Shown piece after piece: positions 9,261 through 20,639 of a DNA stretch of 64,000 bases. Origin of the DNA: Erythroxylum novogranatense (Eukaryota; Streptophyta; Magnoliopsida; Malpighiales; Erythroxylaceae); the NCBI GenBank assembly GCA_029891385.1, contig CM057228.1, positions 22,964,309-23,028,308 of the forward strand. Reading direction: 5' to 3'. The first letter of the stretch is position 1; each line of letters starts with the position of its first letter. The position numbers were made by a program, and so were the translations under genes. Under the pieces are notes generated by a model. The model did not search any database. It saw nothing but the letters and a program-made list of their open reading frames with translations, and was not told where the DNA came from.

Positions 9261-11416
9261 ATGATAGAATAGAATTGCCTGCATGATCATAAGGACTTGC
9301 ATGATATGCATATGGCTCCCACTAGTTTCCTAGAATCCATAACCCTCTTTACGAATCTAGAGAAACAATATGACATTATGTCCTAGTGGGTCGATATCCG
9401 ACATTGCTAAGAGTGACCTTGGGTTTACCCAACAAGCCACAACTTAGGTCAATCGGTAGGTATCGGTCATACCAATTGTATCATCGATAACCGACATTAA
9501 GAATGACCTTGAGTTTACTCAACAAGCCACCTTATGTCTCGGGAGGTATCAGATATACCAATTACATCTTAGACACAACTATCGATCAGTGCTATCAACT
9601 TGTTGATGTATGCACTTACATTGGGTATCAACTCTTTGATGCGCATACATCTGATGTATGCTACCCAATTTCGCCTCTGTCCACGTTGACCTTGAGTTTA
9701 CTCAACAAACCAACGCTTCTAGTGAAAACCAACCCATTAATCCGAAAATCTTATTTTCATGGTTCAACATATCCAGATAGAGTGAGCTTGGGTTTACCCA
9801 ACAACCCAACCCTATAAGAACTCTGGTTCTTACCATATTAATGGAAGGCGTTAGTTTTCATATTCCGAGGAGGGATTTCGAATTCTCGACTCCAAGCGGA
9901 AGGATTATAGTCGCCAGGACTATATGGAATGATTTAGGTTTCATCAATCACATTGAGTCTATACCTAAAATCATCCATCATCCCACCTGAGCATGCCACA
10001 AGTCGACTTTCATCAAATGCAAGTCGACTTATGCTTCTGCCTACACACAAGTCGACTTGTGAAGCGAACAAGTCGACTTATGTCATCTGCCTATGAACAA
10101 GTTCCACTTACAAGGTACTACAAGTCGACTTATACTGAGATCTTGAACAAGTCGACTTATTCTGAAAACAAGTCGACTTATCCAGAAAACAAGTCGACTT
10201 ATCTAGAAAACAAGTCGACTTATTCAGCAAACAAGTCGACTTATCCAGAAAACAAGTCGACTTATTAAGCGAACAAGTCGACTTATGTCCCATATAAGTC
10301 GACTTATCCAGGGAATTTTGCTAAAATCTCTAATCGGCTAATTCCTCAATCAGTACAATTCCAATTCTCAACACCATCATACCTAGGGTAATATCTGTGA
10401 ATTGATGCCTCAATGAACACTTCATTGAGTCATGAATGCCTTAAATAGTCAAACTATATGAAAAACTTGAAATGAGTCAAAACTCATTAATTTCCAAATA
10501 ATTTAGGAACACCCTAATTATCATCCTAAGCATCTCAAGCTAGCACATACATTATCAAATTTACTTCAGCACATGCCATAAAAAATATGACGGTCAAAAT
10601 AAACAAGATAATGCAAGATATTACCGAGACGCTAATGTGATCAATTCGGCATTCAAAAATTCTTGGAAAAGCAACTTCAAGCAATTCAGTTTGAAAATCA
10701 TAATACATCAAGATAACACATTTTTAATCACATTAAAAATGGTTCAAGGCATTGGAACTGAAAAAGCACACTCAATCAAGCCAAGCAAAACAGTCCCAAC
10801 AATTTTCACAAAACTGTCCAGTTCTGTACATTGCTCGAAATGATCAATGAAACAATTTCAATAAATCATGATAAAATTATATAGGTTACTACATGTTCAG
10901 AACATGCTACATGAATGTTTTCAGGATTTTAGGCCATCAAAAACTCAGTCAACCTAAATAACAAAACCGATTCAAAATCTGTGTTTATCAGCACAGCAAT
11001 TCCCAACAGCATAGAATAAATTCGTGAATAAATATCCAGTCACCTTGAAATCCAATTTCCATGCTCACAGACATTCACCAACATCTTAGAGACATGTAGG
11101 TGAAGGAAAATCTGAAAAACCATTTTTCTAGAATTTATTCTCGATTTTATACTCATGCTTGTTCCAGAATCGTTTCACAAAACAGCATCTGTAACCTTAG
11201 GGAATTAATTAGCAAAACTATATCAAATCAAATCAATAAATTCTGAAAATTAATAGAAATATTCTCTAACATGTTATGAACAATTCTGGGTAGAAAAATT
11301 TCGAAAAGCATATCACAATATAAATTCGAAATCTGAACAGATAGCATGCATCAACAGCAAATTCCATTAGGGTTTCTGATCTCGCTTAGGTTTTAGCTTC
11401 ATACGGGATACCAGAC
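9261..11416 (-). other. Copia C untranslated leader
   Basis: About 2.1 kb between primer-binding site and gag with no coding signal. It contains short repeats with a CTTGGGTTTACCCAACAAGCC-like phrase (near 9420, 9510, 9690, 9790) and the AAGTCGACTT array at 9993-10315. The rest, 10320-11416, is AT-rich with nothing recognised. Confidence 0.7.
9993..10315. repeat. Palindrome array AAGTCGACTT (21-bp unit) in the copia C leader
   Basis: Thirteen perfect AAGTCGACTT copies and one degenerate copy by my count. The core at about 10146-10300 repeats every 21 bp as AACAAGTCGACTTAT plus six variable bases. The decamer is self-complementary and contains a SalI-type GTCGAC. The long open frames on both strands (KSTY and NKST repeats) follow from the repeat and are not proteins. 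The same decamer is in the LTRs of this element and of element G. Confidence 0.9.
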
Positions 11417-11428
11417 GCTCTGATACCA
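11417..11428 (-). other. Primer-binding site of copia C
   Basis: The minus strand reads TGGTATCAGAGC one base after the LTR, the usual complement of the 3' end of plant initiator-Met tRNA. Confidence 0.9.
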
Positions 11429-11429
11429 C

Positions 11430-13374
11430 TGTAGGAAAATCCCGGGAGGTACATCACATGTACCGGCAGCGGAAAACAAAAATTTTTGTTCTTGGGACTT
11501 TTCCGAATCCCAGGATCCCGGTATCGGTATGAAGACATCAACCTAAATAGCCAAAAGAGACTCTCTAAAGGTGATCCACGCAGAGATCAGAAAATCTAAC
11601 CGAGTCAAACCCCTTTGACCCGGAAATAGCTAGAATAGATTAAAGGATGCTAGACCCTACCTCTGTCCTGGAGAGCTGAAGGAAACGTTGAACCATGTGC
11701 TTGGAGAAGAGAAGAATCGATGATGGCTTAAGAGAAAAACAAGGAATCAAAACTCTTTTCACCTTTTGCTTAACACTTAAGCATTTTCTCTTGTTCCCAT
11801 ATGAAAACCGTCGGCCATCATCCTTCTAAGCCTCCTTTTATGTATCTTTTAACTCTATAAAAGAGTTCCATAAGAAGAAGCCAAGTGGATGGCTTTAAGC
11901 CATTCATTTATTAATGAATTAAAGAAAAGAGCTTTGAAAAGTCAAAGCTAATCTCTTCTTCCCTTCATTCCACGCACATGTCAATATATATATAATATTA
12001 ATTAATTAATTACTTAATTAATTAATTAGAATATATTTGCTAAGGTCCAGTCCAACTGGGGTAGGTCCTACCACCCTATCGGCCCCGGTCAAACTTGACT
12101 CGAAACCTTTCTTAGCAATATCGATGTCGCGATCTCATCGGGACATATCCCAATCCCATTGGGATCCATTTAATCCTAATGCTCTCCATAATTGGAACTC
12201 TGTCCAATTACTATTTTACAGATTCTCTGAGACACTCTTATGCGTGTGACCCTTTAGGTTCCCGGTTATGTTGGCCACTTAGATTAACAATTAATCTGAG
12301 CAAGTCATGAGCGGTATCTAGCAACACATCATGACCCCCAATTGATCGGAAAGTAATCGGTTTGATGTATTCATCACGAACCAGATCACGAACCCTTCCA
12401 TAGACAATTACCGTGCAATTCGTCCTTTCACCATCCTATACCCCACTTGGTTATGAGTATGGTCAAAGTGTCAACTCTCACTAGACTGAGTCTAGCCCAA
12501 GTGATATCAGTTCTCGTCCTGGGACTCATTACTTTATATGTCAATGAAGACACTCTTCATGACATACATCTTGGCTTGACCTTAGTAATGATCCCGACAA
12601 GAGGCCATGGGTATCTCTTCGCTAATCCGTAAGTGGTGAATCCTTTATTGGCTACTCAATTATCTTCGAATACCTCAAGCTGTACCCAAACACCACCCTA
12701 TGAGTTACCTCTGGAAGGAAACAAGGAATGGAGTCAAAGCACAGGATCAGTATCCAAGATATCCTTGAGTACCTCAAGTCTAAGGATACTTGCACCATTG
12801 CTATGATGAGATTATCACTGACACTTAGATAAGATATCCATATGATGATCTCATGGCAGGTCATCCAATGTACTTACTACCACTAGTAAGCATCCACATG
12901 TCAATTCTAAATATCTCATATTTACGGTTTCGAGATCCACCGCTTGATCCAATCAAGGAATATGACATGTGCTAGTCTATCCGGATTAATGATGTCGGTC
13001 TCATTAATCCCATGACTAGGAAAATTCGACATCTTGACATAATTGCACATGATAGGAATCTCGGGAGTATGAACACATCATAATTTCCTTCATGCTATGT
13101 CATATATCATGGACTTCATTAATTCGATTAAAGATCCAATCAATTCATAAACAATGTTTATGAATATCAAATTAATGAATAATGCCTTTTCTTTATTTAT
13201 TCATAAAGTCCGCATACGATTGTGAATAAAAGCGCTTAAAGGGATTGCCTTTAGGGCACAAATAAACGAGATCGACCTTGAACAAGTCGACTTATCCAAT
13301 GAACAAGTCGACTTATCGGTACCGAACATGTGTAAGTCGACTTACACATGGTACAAGTCGACTTATCACTTACA
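11430..13374 (-). repeat. 5' LTR of copia C
   Basis: 1945 bases, the partner of 3612-5544. The plus strand starts TGTAGGAAAATCCCGGG and ends with the four-copy AAGTCGACTT cluster (about 13281-13370) and ATCACTTACA. It is followed by the target duplication GAATT. Confidence 0.93.
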
Positions 13375-14174
13375 GAATTTAGATTTTTGTGATCTCAATT
13401 AGTGAAAGAAAGCTAAGAAATAAGATTGTATTGCATCCTAAGAATTGTTTTGAGTAATTGGGGTATAATGTGAGACTTTGAAAGTGAATTCAATGCTACT
13501 GGGAATTTTAGGAACTGAGCATAAAGGCTGAATTCGACCTAGAGAATAGTGCTATTGATTTTGAGGTAATACCCTGACAAATATGATTGGATAAATGGAC
13601 TAAATATTAGAATTGAAATTGGGGAGTTCTGTGACAAAAGAAAGTGGAAAATGGGAAACAGTACCGGGAAAATCATGAATAGGCATAGTACATCTTTTAT
13701 TCAAGGCATGTGCATCATTAATTATTTTGACTGTGTATTTTGTAATGAATGAAATTAATTGATTGTTATAGAGCCGATGGATCAATAATCCACGAGCAGT
13801 CTTTGGAGCTTCGAGCAATGACTAGAAGTTCAGGTGAGTAACCTAGTTGGTTCCTCAGCCTTTATGTGTTTAATATCTTGCAATAATGCCATGTGGAGAT
13901 AATGGAGGGATCTATGTGTTTGTTTTGATTGATTTCGGACCACGGGTGTCCGAAGTATTTGAATGTGATATTGAAGTGCAAATTGTGTATACTGTATAGG
14001 AATGCTACTATGAAATGATTGTGAATGTGATTTGATACATGTGCATTGTATATATATGTATATGACTGAATGTGGGCCGAGAAAAAGGTGAAACGCCTTA
14101 TAATTGTGATAAACGAATTTCATAAATGGTTAATAAATAATGGTTGTGATTGGAGCTGCTACTGAGAGAGATTA

Positions 14175-14324
14175 GTGCATACCCAGAGGGCTCTCCTATC
14201 CCTAATGTGAGCGGGCAGTAGTGCATACCCTGAGGGCTCTCCTACTTGCCTAAAATGCGATTACTGTTACTGAACCGACCCTTGAGCTCGAGGGGAGTCA
14301 GTGCATACCCAGGGGGCTCTCCTA
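14175..14324 (+). repeat. Three-unit repeat in LTR B in place of the stem-loop array
   Basis: GTGCATACCC followed by RGGGCTCTCCTA occurs at 14175, 14221 and 14301. This occupies the position where the other LTRs carry the stem-loop array. Each unit can pair CCC with GGG. The role is unknown. Confidence 0.7.
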
Positions 14325-14569
14325 CTCCCTAAGTATTTCTGAATTCGGTTACTGTTAAGCGCTCAGTCATAACTCAGAAAAGAATGGATAATAATGGGAA
14401 AAGTTCATGAGTGCAACTCTTATGTGTGAATGTGGGAAAAAGGTGTTAATGCTGTATATTCGTCTGATAAGTGTTATATGGTGATATCAAATGTGTAAAA
14501 GTGACAATGCCTGAGATAATTTGGATTGTGACAATATGGGATATTATATGAATTATTGTATATACATGA

Positions 14570-14622
14570 GTTGGGTGGACCATCGATGATGGTTTCTCAC
14601 TGAGTTCGCAAACTCACCCAAC
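14570..14622 (+). other. Three-way-junction block (LTR B copy)
   Basis: GTTGGGT (14570-14576) with ACCCAAC (14616-14622) encloses GACCATC-GAT-GATGGTT (outer pair now G-U) and GAGTT-CGCA-AACTC. It stands just before the TTTTTTTCAG at 14642. Confidence 0.7.
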
Positions 14623-15054
14623 ATTGCATTTATTTTTTTCAGGATTTGGCGAGTACCCCGTTAGACAAACGAGAGTATGATTACAGCAAGCAAGTCAGAG
14701 TTCAGGTCGGGATCAGTCTCATGTCTGCATTTGAGTCATTCTGATTGATGTGTAAATTTGTGTTTCCGCAGAATTGTACTGTTATTATAGAGGGCCCCAA
14801 CTGACTAATATTGTATTGTGAATTGATTATTGCAATAGTGTTTTGATTGAAAATGTTTCCGCATCGCGGGCCCAAATTGTTTATTGATTTATGCGCACTC
14901 ATTTGTTTCAAATAGTACAAAATTATTTTACGGAATGTCATAATGGATTTTTTTTAAACTGCATTGACTGCTCTAGCATACCACCCTCGTGGGTTACGGG
15001 CTCGGATATCACTGTAGATGTCGGGTTCGGGTCTCGTGGGAGTGGGGTGTTACA

Positions 15055-15086
15055 TGGTGTATATTCTACGGTAAGGGGGCGCTACA
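15055..15086 (+). mobile_element. Tail of LTR A after the LTR B insertion
   Basis: TGGTG (target duplication copy) and then the last 27 bases of LTR A, ending GGGGGCGCTACA. The sequence aligns with the end of the 39891 LTR read on the minus strand, which proves that LTR B interrupted LTR A. Confidence 0.82.
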
Positions 15087-15209
15087 AAAACAGTGAGTTA
15101 CAGCTGGTAACTTCTCTAACAAGGAAGTTTTTGAGGGAAACGCTTCACGATCTTTAGAATCCCGACGATTCTAGGGCACGCGTGATAAGACCCTTCAAGT
15201 AGCCTGAAG
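15087..15209 (+). other. Internal region of element D before its ORF
   Basis: Unassigned 120 bases between the end of LTR A and the ORF. No primer-binding site is visible, so the 5' LTR of element D is either outside the window or separated from this by LTR A. Confidence 0.4.
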
Positions 15210-17530
15210 TTGAGATCATTACGGTTATTCTCATCTATTGACGGTTCATCTTGCTTTCCAAATTCTCTCAATCATCCTACCCTAGAAGAAAAGCTTACCA
15301 GAGTCAGTTTTCGTTTTGAAACAATGGAGGAAACTATGATATTCGGAAGGCATGTGAATTTCGAGTCGCTAAGGAAGGATGGTATGGACGTAGAATCTGA
15401 GATTGAAAGAGCTGGTTGGAGGAATTTCTTCCAGGTACGAGAACCAGTGTACACAAATGAGGTATTTGATTTTTGGAAGAATGCTCAACTTGTAGACAAA
15501 AATATTATATCCTCAATAGACATTATATCTGTTGTCGTGACAAAGGAGCTGATAAGGAAGGTGACCGATTGTCCATCAGTTGGTGAGACCCTGTCAACCA
15601 AGGCTTAGTGGATGAAAATGGTCAATATGAAGGAAGAAGATGTTAGCAAACAATTGTATGGAGTGAATGACCCTTCGGAGAGGAAGACTTCGAGAATGGT
15701 CCCGAAAGCTAGGGTTCTTCATGCGATTTTGTTTAATTGCATCTTACCCGGAGTAGGTTCAAGGCATTTGGTGACCACTCTGTACGAACAATGTTTGTTC
15801 TACCTACTGAATCGTAATCCTATTGATTTACCCTTCTTAATCTTCCATTACATGATTAAGGGGATGAAGGATACAAATAGCTATCCTTACGGCATGCTTC
15901 TTACAAGGATTTTTAAGGAATCTGGAGTCCTTTTACACAGAGAAAATAGAAGGATTGTACCTGTGAAGAGTACTATTGACTCAATCACTATACTGAGAAT
16001 GGGTCTGAGGACAGTAATTAAAGATGAAGTAGACTCTTCAAGGGGAACTAGAACTGAGGGGGAGCGTTTATCGAAGAAGTCTCCCGCTGAAAGTTCTAGA
16101 TCTCATAGAAGTATGAATATGCCAATAGAAGAAAGGAGAAGATTACATAGAAAGCCTTTGATAAAACAGGCATGTCCTAGAGAAGAGTATAAACTAGCTC
16201 AAAGGACAGACGATGGTGCCACAAAAAGGAAAGGAGAGAATCTTTTGGGTGAAATTACTAAGAAAGCAAGGAGATCACCCAGGATTCAAACCTTAAGGAA
16301 ACGAGAAGAGAGAAGAGCCAGAGAGTAGGAACAAGTAGAAGCCTCTGGATCTAGCACACCAAAGGTGACTAGATCTCTCGTCTCAATTTTGGAAGAAGAA
16401 TCAGCCAAACAGAGCAAGGAGACTGAGAAGAAGAGAAAATTGAAGTCTGAGATACAGAAGTCTCAAGTGAAGAAAACTCCAAGAATAAAGGCTAAAGTAA
16501 GGAGAAGTTTGTCTACTCCTGTGAAAGTTAATCAAGAGAAGACTACTCCTACTGTTGAGCAACCGGAGGAACCAGTGGAGCCTAGCCTGGTTCAGCCTAC
16601 TCCTGTCAATGATCAACAAGAGTTCACAGCAGATTTGAGCTCAGCTCAAGAACCACAGGAGAAGTCCGATGAATCTGGTATGATCATTTACAACTACTCT
16701 CAAATTTTGAGGAGAGACAAGATGCAAATCAGAATGGTCGAAGTTGTCACCAAGAGGAGGGCTGCTATCGCTATCTGTGAACCACCAAGGAAGAAGGTAA
16801 TGGCTCTTGTACAACCTATCTTGATGAATAATGACACATGGCATTTACTGAAAGAAGATGAAAAGAGTTTCTATGATGTTTTGAGGGATGCCGGTATAAA
16901 GCCATACCCTACAGAAATGACCAGAAGACCGTGTACTATTTATCCGATCTCAGAGAAGACAGTAATACAGGTTGTACCAGACATTCAGCCAAGGTATCCT
17001 TTGGATATGATCTGTCCGCAGATCAGATTGCAGAAGAAGTGCGGAAAATTGATGCAGCATGCGCTTCTAAGGAGAATTCAGACGGAGCTAGTTGTAGCTT
17101 TACAGACAAGAATGAAGACTGTCTAGTAGGGGGAAGATTACTTACAGGCACTTTCATTGAATTACTTGTGAAGACAGTATTACGTATTAGACCACTTTTT
17201 AATACACTGTCTCTACACGATGAAGCCATACCCCTGCAAGGAAGACAGTTGCTCATGCTACCTGTTCCATATGATTTAGATCTTCCTGAATCTAATACAT
17301 TTATTCGTCTACCAACTATTGAGATTAATGAAGAATACATTCCATCCTCGGATGCATACATTACAACAATTTCGTTCTCATCACCCTCGGAAGATAATGA
17401 TCAACCCTCCTTACCGGTTGACTCTCAAGAAAAAATCAGCCAACTATGTGGTGAAGTCAATGAGATAAAGGGGATGATGTATGAGATGAAGAAGACGATG
17501 GCAGAATTGATGAAGAGTCATCGTCAATGA
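15210..17530 (+). pseudogene. Plant transposon protein-like ORF of element D, nearly intact
   Basis: One reading frame runs from 15210 to about 17000 through only two stops, both TAG (15606-15608 and 16326-16328), then shifts by one frame to an end at 17530, about 770 codons in all. The first 370 codons resemble the widespread 'putative plant transposon protein' domain: a GRHVNFESL start region, a WRNFFQVREPVY segment, then ARVLHAILFNCILPGVGSRH and YPYGMLLTRIFKESGVLL. The middle is very basic and charged (KKARRSPR, KKRKLKSE). The C-terminus has a short coiled-coil-like run (EVNEIKGMMYEMKKTM). No RT, integrase or zinc knuckle is visible. The family is usually found inside non-autonomous LTR elements; its molecular role is not established. 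The start is the first Met of the open stretch and is uncertain. Confidence 0.72.
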
Positions 17531-17779
17531 TCATTTTTGACCATAACAAATTGGGGGAGAAAAGAATGGAAGGCAACAGAAGAAAATGGAGAATGGAGAA
17601 GAGAATGGAAGGTATCTGAAGAAAATGGAAGAATCTCAAAAGGTGTGACTGAAGGAGTCGAAGAAGAAACAGGAAGGAAGACTAATGAAGAACGTCTGAA
17701 GAAAACTCATGGGGAGATAAGTTTTTTTTTGTTTTTCTATCTGTACATTTTCTTTTTATTTGTGTAATTTGTTATCATC
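17531..17779 (+). other. Noncoding 3' internal region of element D
   Basis: Purine-rich sequence with a first GGGGGAG run at 17553 and repeated GAAGAAAATGGA-like units. A small open frame here is compositional. Confidence 0.5.
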
Positions 17780-17793
17780 AAAAAGGGGGAGAT
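17780..17793 (+). other. Polypurine tract of element D
   Basis: AAAAAGGGGGAGAT directly before TGTTAAG, the typical copia/SIRE-like plus-strand primer. The same tract precedes the 3' LTR of element G at 46537-46551. Confidence 0.85.
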
Positions 17794-18741
17794 TGTTAAG
17801 TCAAAATGACTTTACTTAGATATAATTTTGATGAATAACAAAAAGAAAAATAAAAGAAAAGCAATACAGACGAAGCAATACAGACGAAGCAACGCAGACA
17901 TACAGAAACAAAGATGCAGACGCAGACGTACAAAAATAAGATGCAGACGTAGGCGTACAGAAACAAAGATGCAGACGCAGATGTACAAAAACACAGACGC
18001 AGACGCAGATGCAAAACAGAAACACAGATGTAGACGCAGACACAAAATAAAAACAAACGAAGACGTGAAGTAAGAAAAACAGACGCAGAAGAAGAATTGA
18101 AATACAGACGCAAGAGTCAGTTCGGGTTAGTTACAAAACTCAACTGATTAACCGTTTCTTTTAAAGATTCAAGAAGCAAGATTCAAGAAACAAGATTCAA
18201 GAAGCAGTTGGAGACGAAGGCTATATATACAAGTCGAAGTCGAAGATTGCAAAGTTAGTTGAAAAATTATCTGAATTACATCTACGCGATCGTAGAAAGA
18301 ATACTGTGCAAATTAGCCGAGAGCTATTTTTAACTGTAACAAGTTCTCAAACACTTTTGTGTGAGAAAGTAGTGCAGATAGCCTGCAGAGGCTAAGTGTG
18401 AAAGAATACTGATTGTAGAGACCTGAAGAGGCTCGTAAAGAATACTTGTAAAAGTTGAAGAGATAGTGAAATCTCAGAAAGAACTCTGAGGACTGGATGT
18501 AGCTCACGGTTTGGGGTGAACCAGGATAAATCGCTGTGTCAACTACTCTTACTCTATCTCTCTTTTAGATTCAAGTTTTATCATTACTTAGTTCGTAAAC
18601 AAAGTATTCTCATAGTTTTGATTAATTAGAATCTATCCGAAGTTCTGTAAAAGAATTTTATTTCTAACATACATTTTTGAAAGAATCTTCAAAAAGGGGA
18701 ATACACAATTCAACCCCCCCTTCTCGTGCATTCTTATACCA
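17794..18741 (+). repeat. 3' LTR of element D (copia-like)
   Basis: It starts TGTTAAGTCAAAATGAC after the polypurine tract. A TATA-like CTATATATAC lies at 18210. The end has TTCAACCCCCCCTTCT, as in the end of the element G LTR. The exact right end is uncertain (CA at 18741 is my choice; 18730 or 18752 also fit). The partner LTR is not in the window. Confidence 0.7.
17867..18115 (+). repeat. CAGACG-type minisatellite in the element D LTR
   Basis: Imperfect repeats of about 28-30 bp built from ACAAAGATGCAGACGCAGACGTA and shorter CAGACG units. It lies in the U3 part of the LTR and keeps long open frames on the minus strand, which are not genes. Confidence 0.8.
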
Positions 18742-18867
18742 TTTTATTAGCATTGTATTAACGTGTGATTCACTTCACATCACAATAATGAAAATGCCTT
18801 TATTAAGCATAAAATGACTTGTACAATAAGTGCTAAAGGTGATTGCCTTTAGAGAACTTCTCTAACA
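18742..18867 (-). mobile_element. Left LTR fragment of copia E
   Basis: From about 18783 the sequence matches the end of the right LTR of element E (26130-26220), ending TCTCTAACA against TCTCTAACA. Only about 90-125 bases remain before the element D LTR, so the rest of this LTR should lie left of element D, outside the window or lost. This is the basis for placing D inside E. Confidence 0.65.
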
Positions 18868-18899
18868 AACTCCTACTTGCACCAAAGCTATTCGCTTTG

Positions 18900-20630
18900 A
18901 TATCTAATACCATAGGCGTGTATATGTGAAACAAAACTCTTTTGGAAAATATGATTAGTCAATGACTCAGTTATATTTTGATTTGTAGGAACTCTCTCCA
19001 TCTTGACATCATTTCTACCAATGATTTCTCTAATCAAATGGTAGCACCTGATAAATGTTTGAACTTCTGATGAGACCTCGGTTCCTTCGACTACGCTATA
19101 GCCCCATTATTGTCACATTATAGTTGCACTAGGTTAGTGATGCTCGGAACCACACCAAGTTCCATGATGAACTTCTTGATCCAAATCGCTTCTTTTGTCA
19201 CTTTTGAAGCTGTAATGTACTCCGTTTCTATCATCGAATTTGCTTGTTTGGAACTTTTCCAACTGATTTCATGAACATTCAGTGTAAATACATATCTGGA
19301 TTAGGATTTAGAGTTATCCCTATTGGATTGGAAACTGGCATCAGTATACCCGCTTACCATAAGATCACCTTCTTTGCATACGAAGAATACATCCTTATTT
19401 CTTCTTAAGTACTTAAGGATATTCTTGACAGCCACCCAATGACCCTCACAGGGTCCTACTGGTATCTGCTCATCACACATAGAGCATACGATACATCGAG
19501 TCTAGTACATAACATAGCATATATAATTGATCCTATAGCTGAAGCATAAGGAATCAAACTCATGTGATTCCTCTCATCTTATGTCTTTGGACATATAGAT
19601 TTAGAGAGTGTAATCTCAAATACTATAGGAAGATAACCTCTATTGGATTGTTCAATGTTAAACCTCTTTAACATCTTATCTATGTATATAGACTGAGAAA
19701 GATTAAGCAACCTTTTAGATCATCTCTATAGAACTTTATCCCTAAAATATAAGTTACTTCTCTAAGATTTTTCATAGAGAAGTTCTTAGCTAACCAAATT
19801 TTGATTGATTGTAAACTAGAGACATCGTTTCCTATTCTATATGTCATCTACATATAGTACAAGGGGCACAATTGCACTCCTTCTAACCTTCTTATTCACA
19901 CACAACTCATTTGGATTTAAACTCTTTGATAGTTTTATCAAATCGTATATTCCAACTCTTAGATACTAGCTTCAATCTATAAATGAATTTCTGAAGCCTG
20001 CATACCTTTTCTCCATTTACGGATATGAAATCATTAGGATGTGTCATATACACATCCTCGATTAGGTTTTCATTAAGGAAGTCGTCTTCACATCCATTTG
20101 TCATATCTTATAATCATAATGAGCGGCAATGACTAGGGTATCCTAATGGATTTAAGCATAATTATTAGGCTAAATGTTTCGTCATAGTCAACACCTTGCC
20201 TTTGAAGATAACCTTTAGCTACAAGTCTACTTTTATGGGTAACTATATTACCCTTCATGTTAGTTTTCTTCTTGAAAACCCATTTGCACCCCATGGGTTT
20301 TATCCCTTCGGGTGGGTCAACCAAAGTCCATACTTGGTTTTCATATATGGAATCCATTCCAAATTTCTCATCTTGAAGCCATTTATCAGATTTTGAACTC
20401 TTTAGAACCTATTCATAGGCAGTAGGTTCATCATCTTCTATAAGCAATACGTTGTTAAGTTCACTTATAAGAAATCCGTATCTCTCAGGAACATGAGGTG
20501 TCCTACCTGACCTACGAACTTCTTGTGTGTCAGAAGGTTGAACTATTGTTTCATCTTCATGAATAATAGTCTCAAGTCTAGGCAGCTCATCTGCGTCTAT
20601 TTGAACATCTTGAACTTCCATAAGTTCAAT
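18900..20630 (-). pseudogene. Copia E reverse transcriptase / RNase H, decayed
   Basis: RT start at 20133-20357 on the minus strand: NQVWTLVDPPEG, GCKWVFKKKTN, SRLVAKGYLQRQGVDYDETF, all typical of copia RT. The next fragment at 19907-20104 has EDVYMTHPNDF and GEKVCRLQKFIYRLK. RNase H-like KEAIWIKKFIMELGV lies near 19160-19220. A pre-RT linker with RRSGRTPHVPERYGF is at 20409-20621. Stops and shifts separate the blocks. Confidence 0.85.
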
Positions 20631-20639
20631 TTTGCTCCC

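Larger units (their letters stand above)
3612..13374 (-). mobile_element. Copia C: complete Ty1/copia LTR retrotransposon
   Basis: Direct LTRs at 3612-5544 and 11430-13374 are flanked by perfect 5-bp duplications GAATT (3607-3611 and 13375-13379). On the minus strand the order is 5' LTR, primer-binding site, long leader with a palindrome array, gag, protease/integrase, RT/RNase H, polypurine tract, 3' LTR, which is the copia order. The coding region is broken by many stops and shifts, so the copy looks dead as read, although some breaks fall at CTG/CAG sites where this assembly looks unreliable. Similar LTRs and near-complete domains suggest a recent insertion, the youngest layer of the left-hand nest. 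Confidence 0.93.
13375..15054 (+). mobile_element. LTR B, second part
   Basis: It continues LTR B after the copia C insertion and starts with the duplicated GAATT. Splice-like marks match the related LTRs: acceptor GATTGTTATAG at 13771, donor CAG|GTGAGTAAC at 13834, acceptor TTTTTTTCAG at 14642. A hairpin AAGGTG-AAA-CGCCTT lies at 14085-14099. The end (TCGGGTTCGGGTCTCGTGGG, then GGGGTGTTACA) matches the ends of the LTRs at 53468 and 59895 rather than that at 39891, so the LTR is mosaic. Confidence 0.85.

Noticed and set aside
9993..10315. Regular repeats with short variable spacers, resembling a CRISPR array or a KSTY-repeat protein gene
   Set aside because: The unit is a 10-bp palindrome with 6-11-bp spacers in a plant retrotransposon leader. 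Spacers are too short, there are no cas genes, and both strands stay open only because the repeat lacks stops.
17537..18115. Frames within the repeat-rich 3' part and LTR of element D
   Set aside because: Created by purine-rich and CAGACG repeats. No domain.
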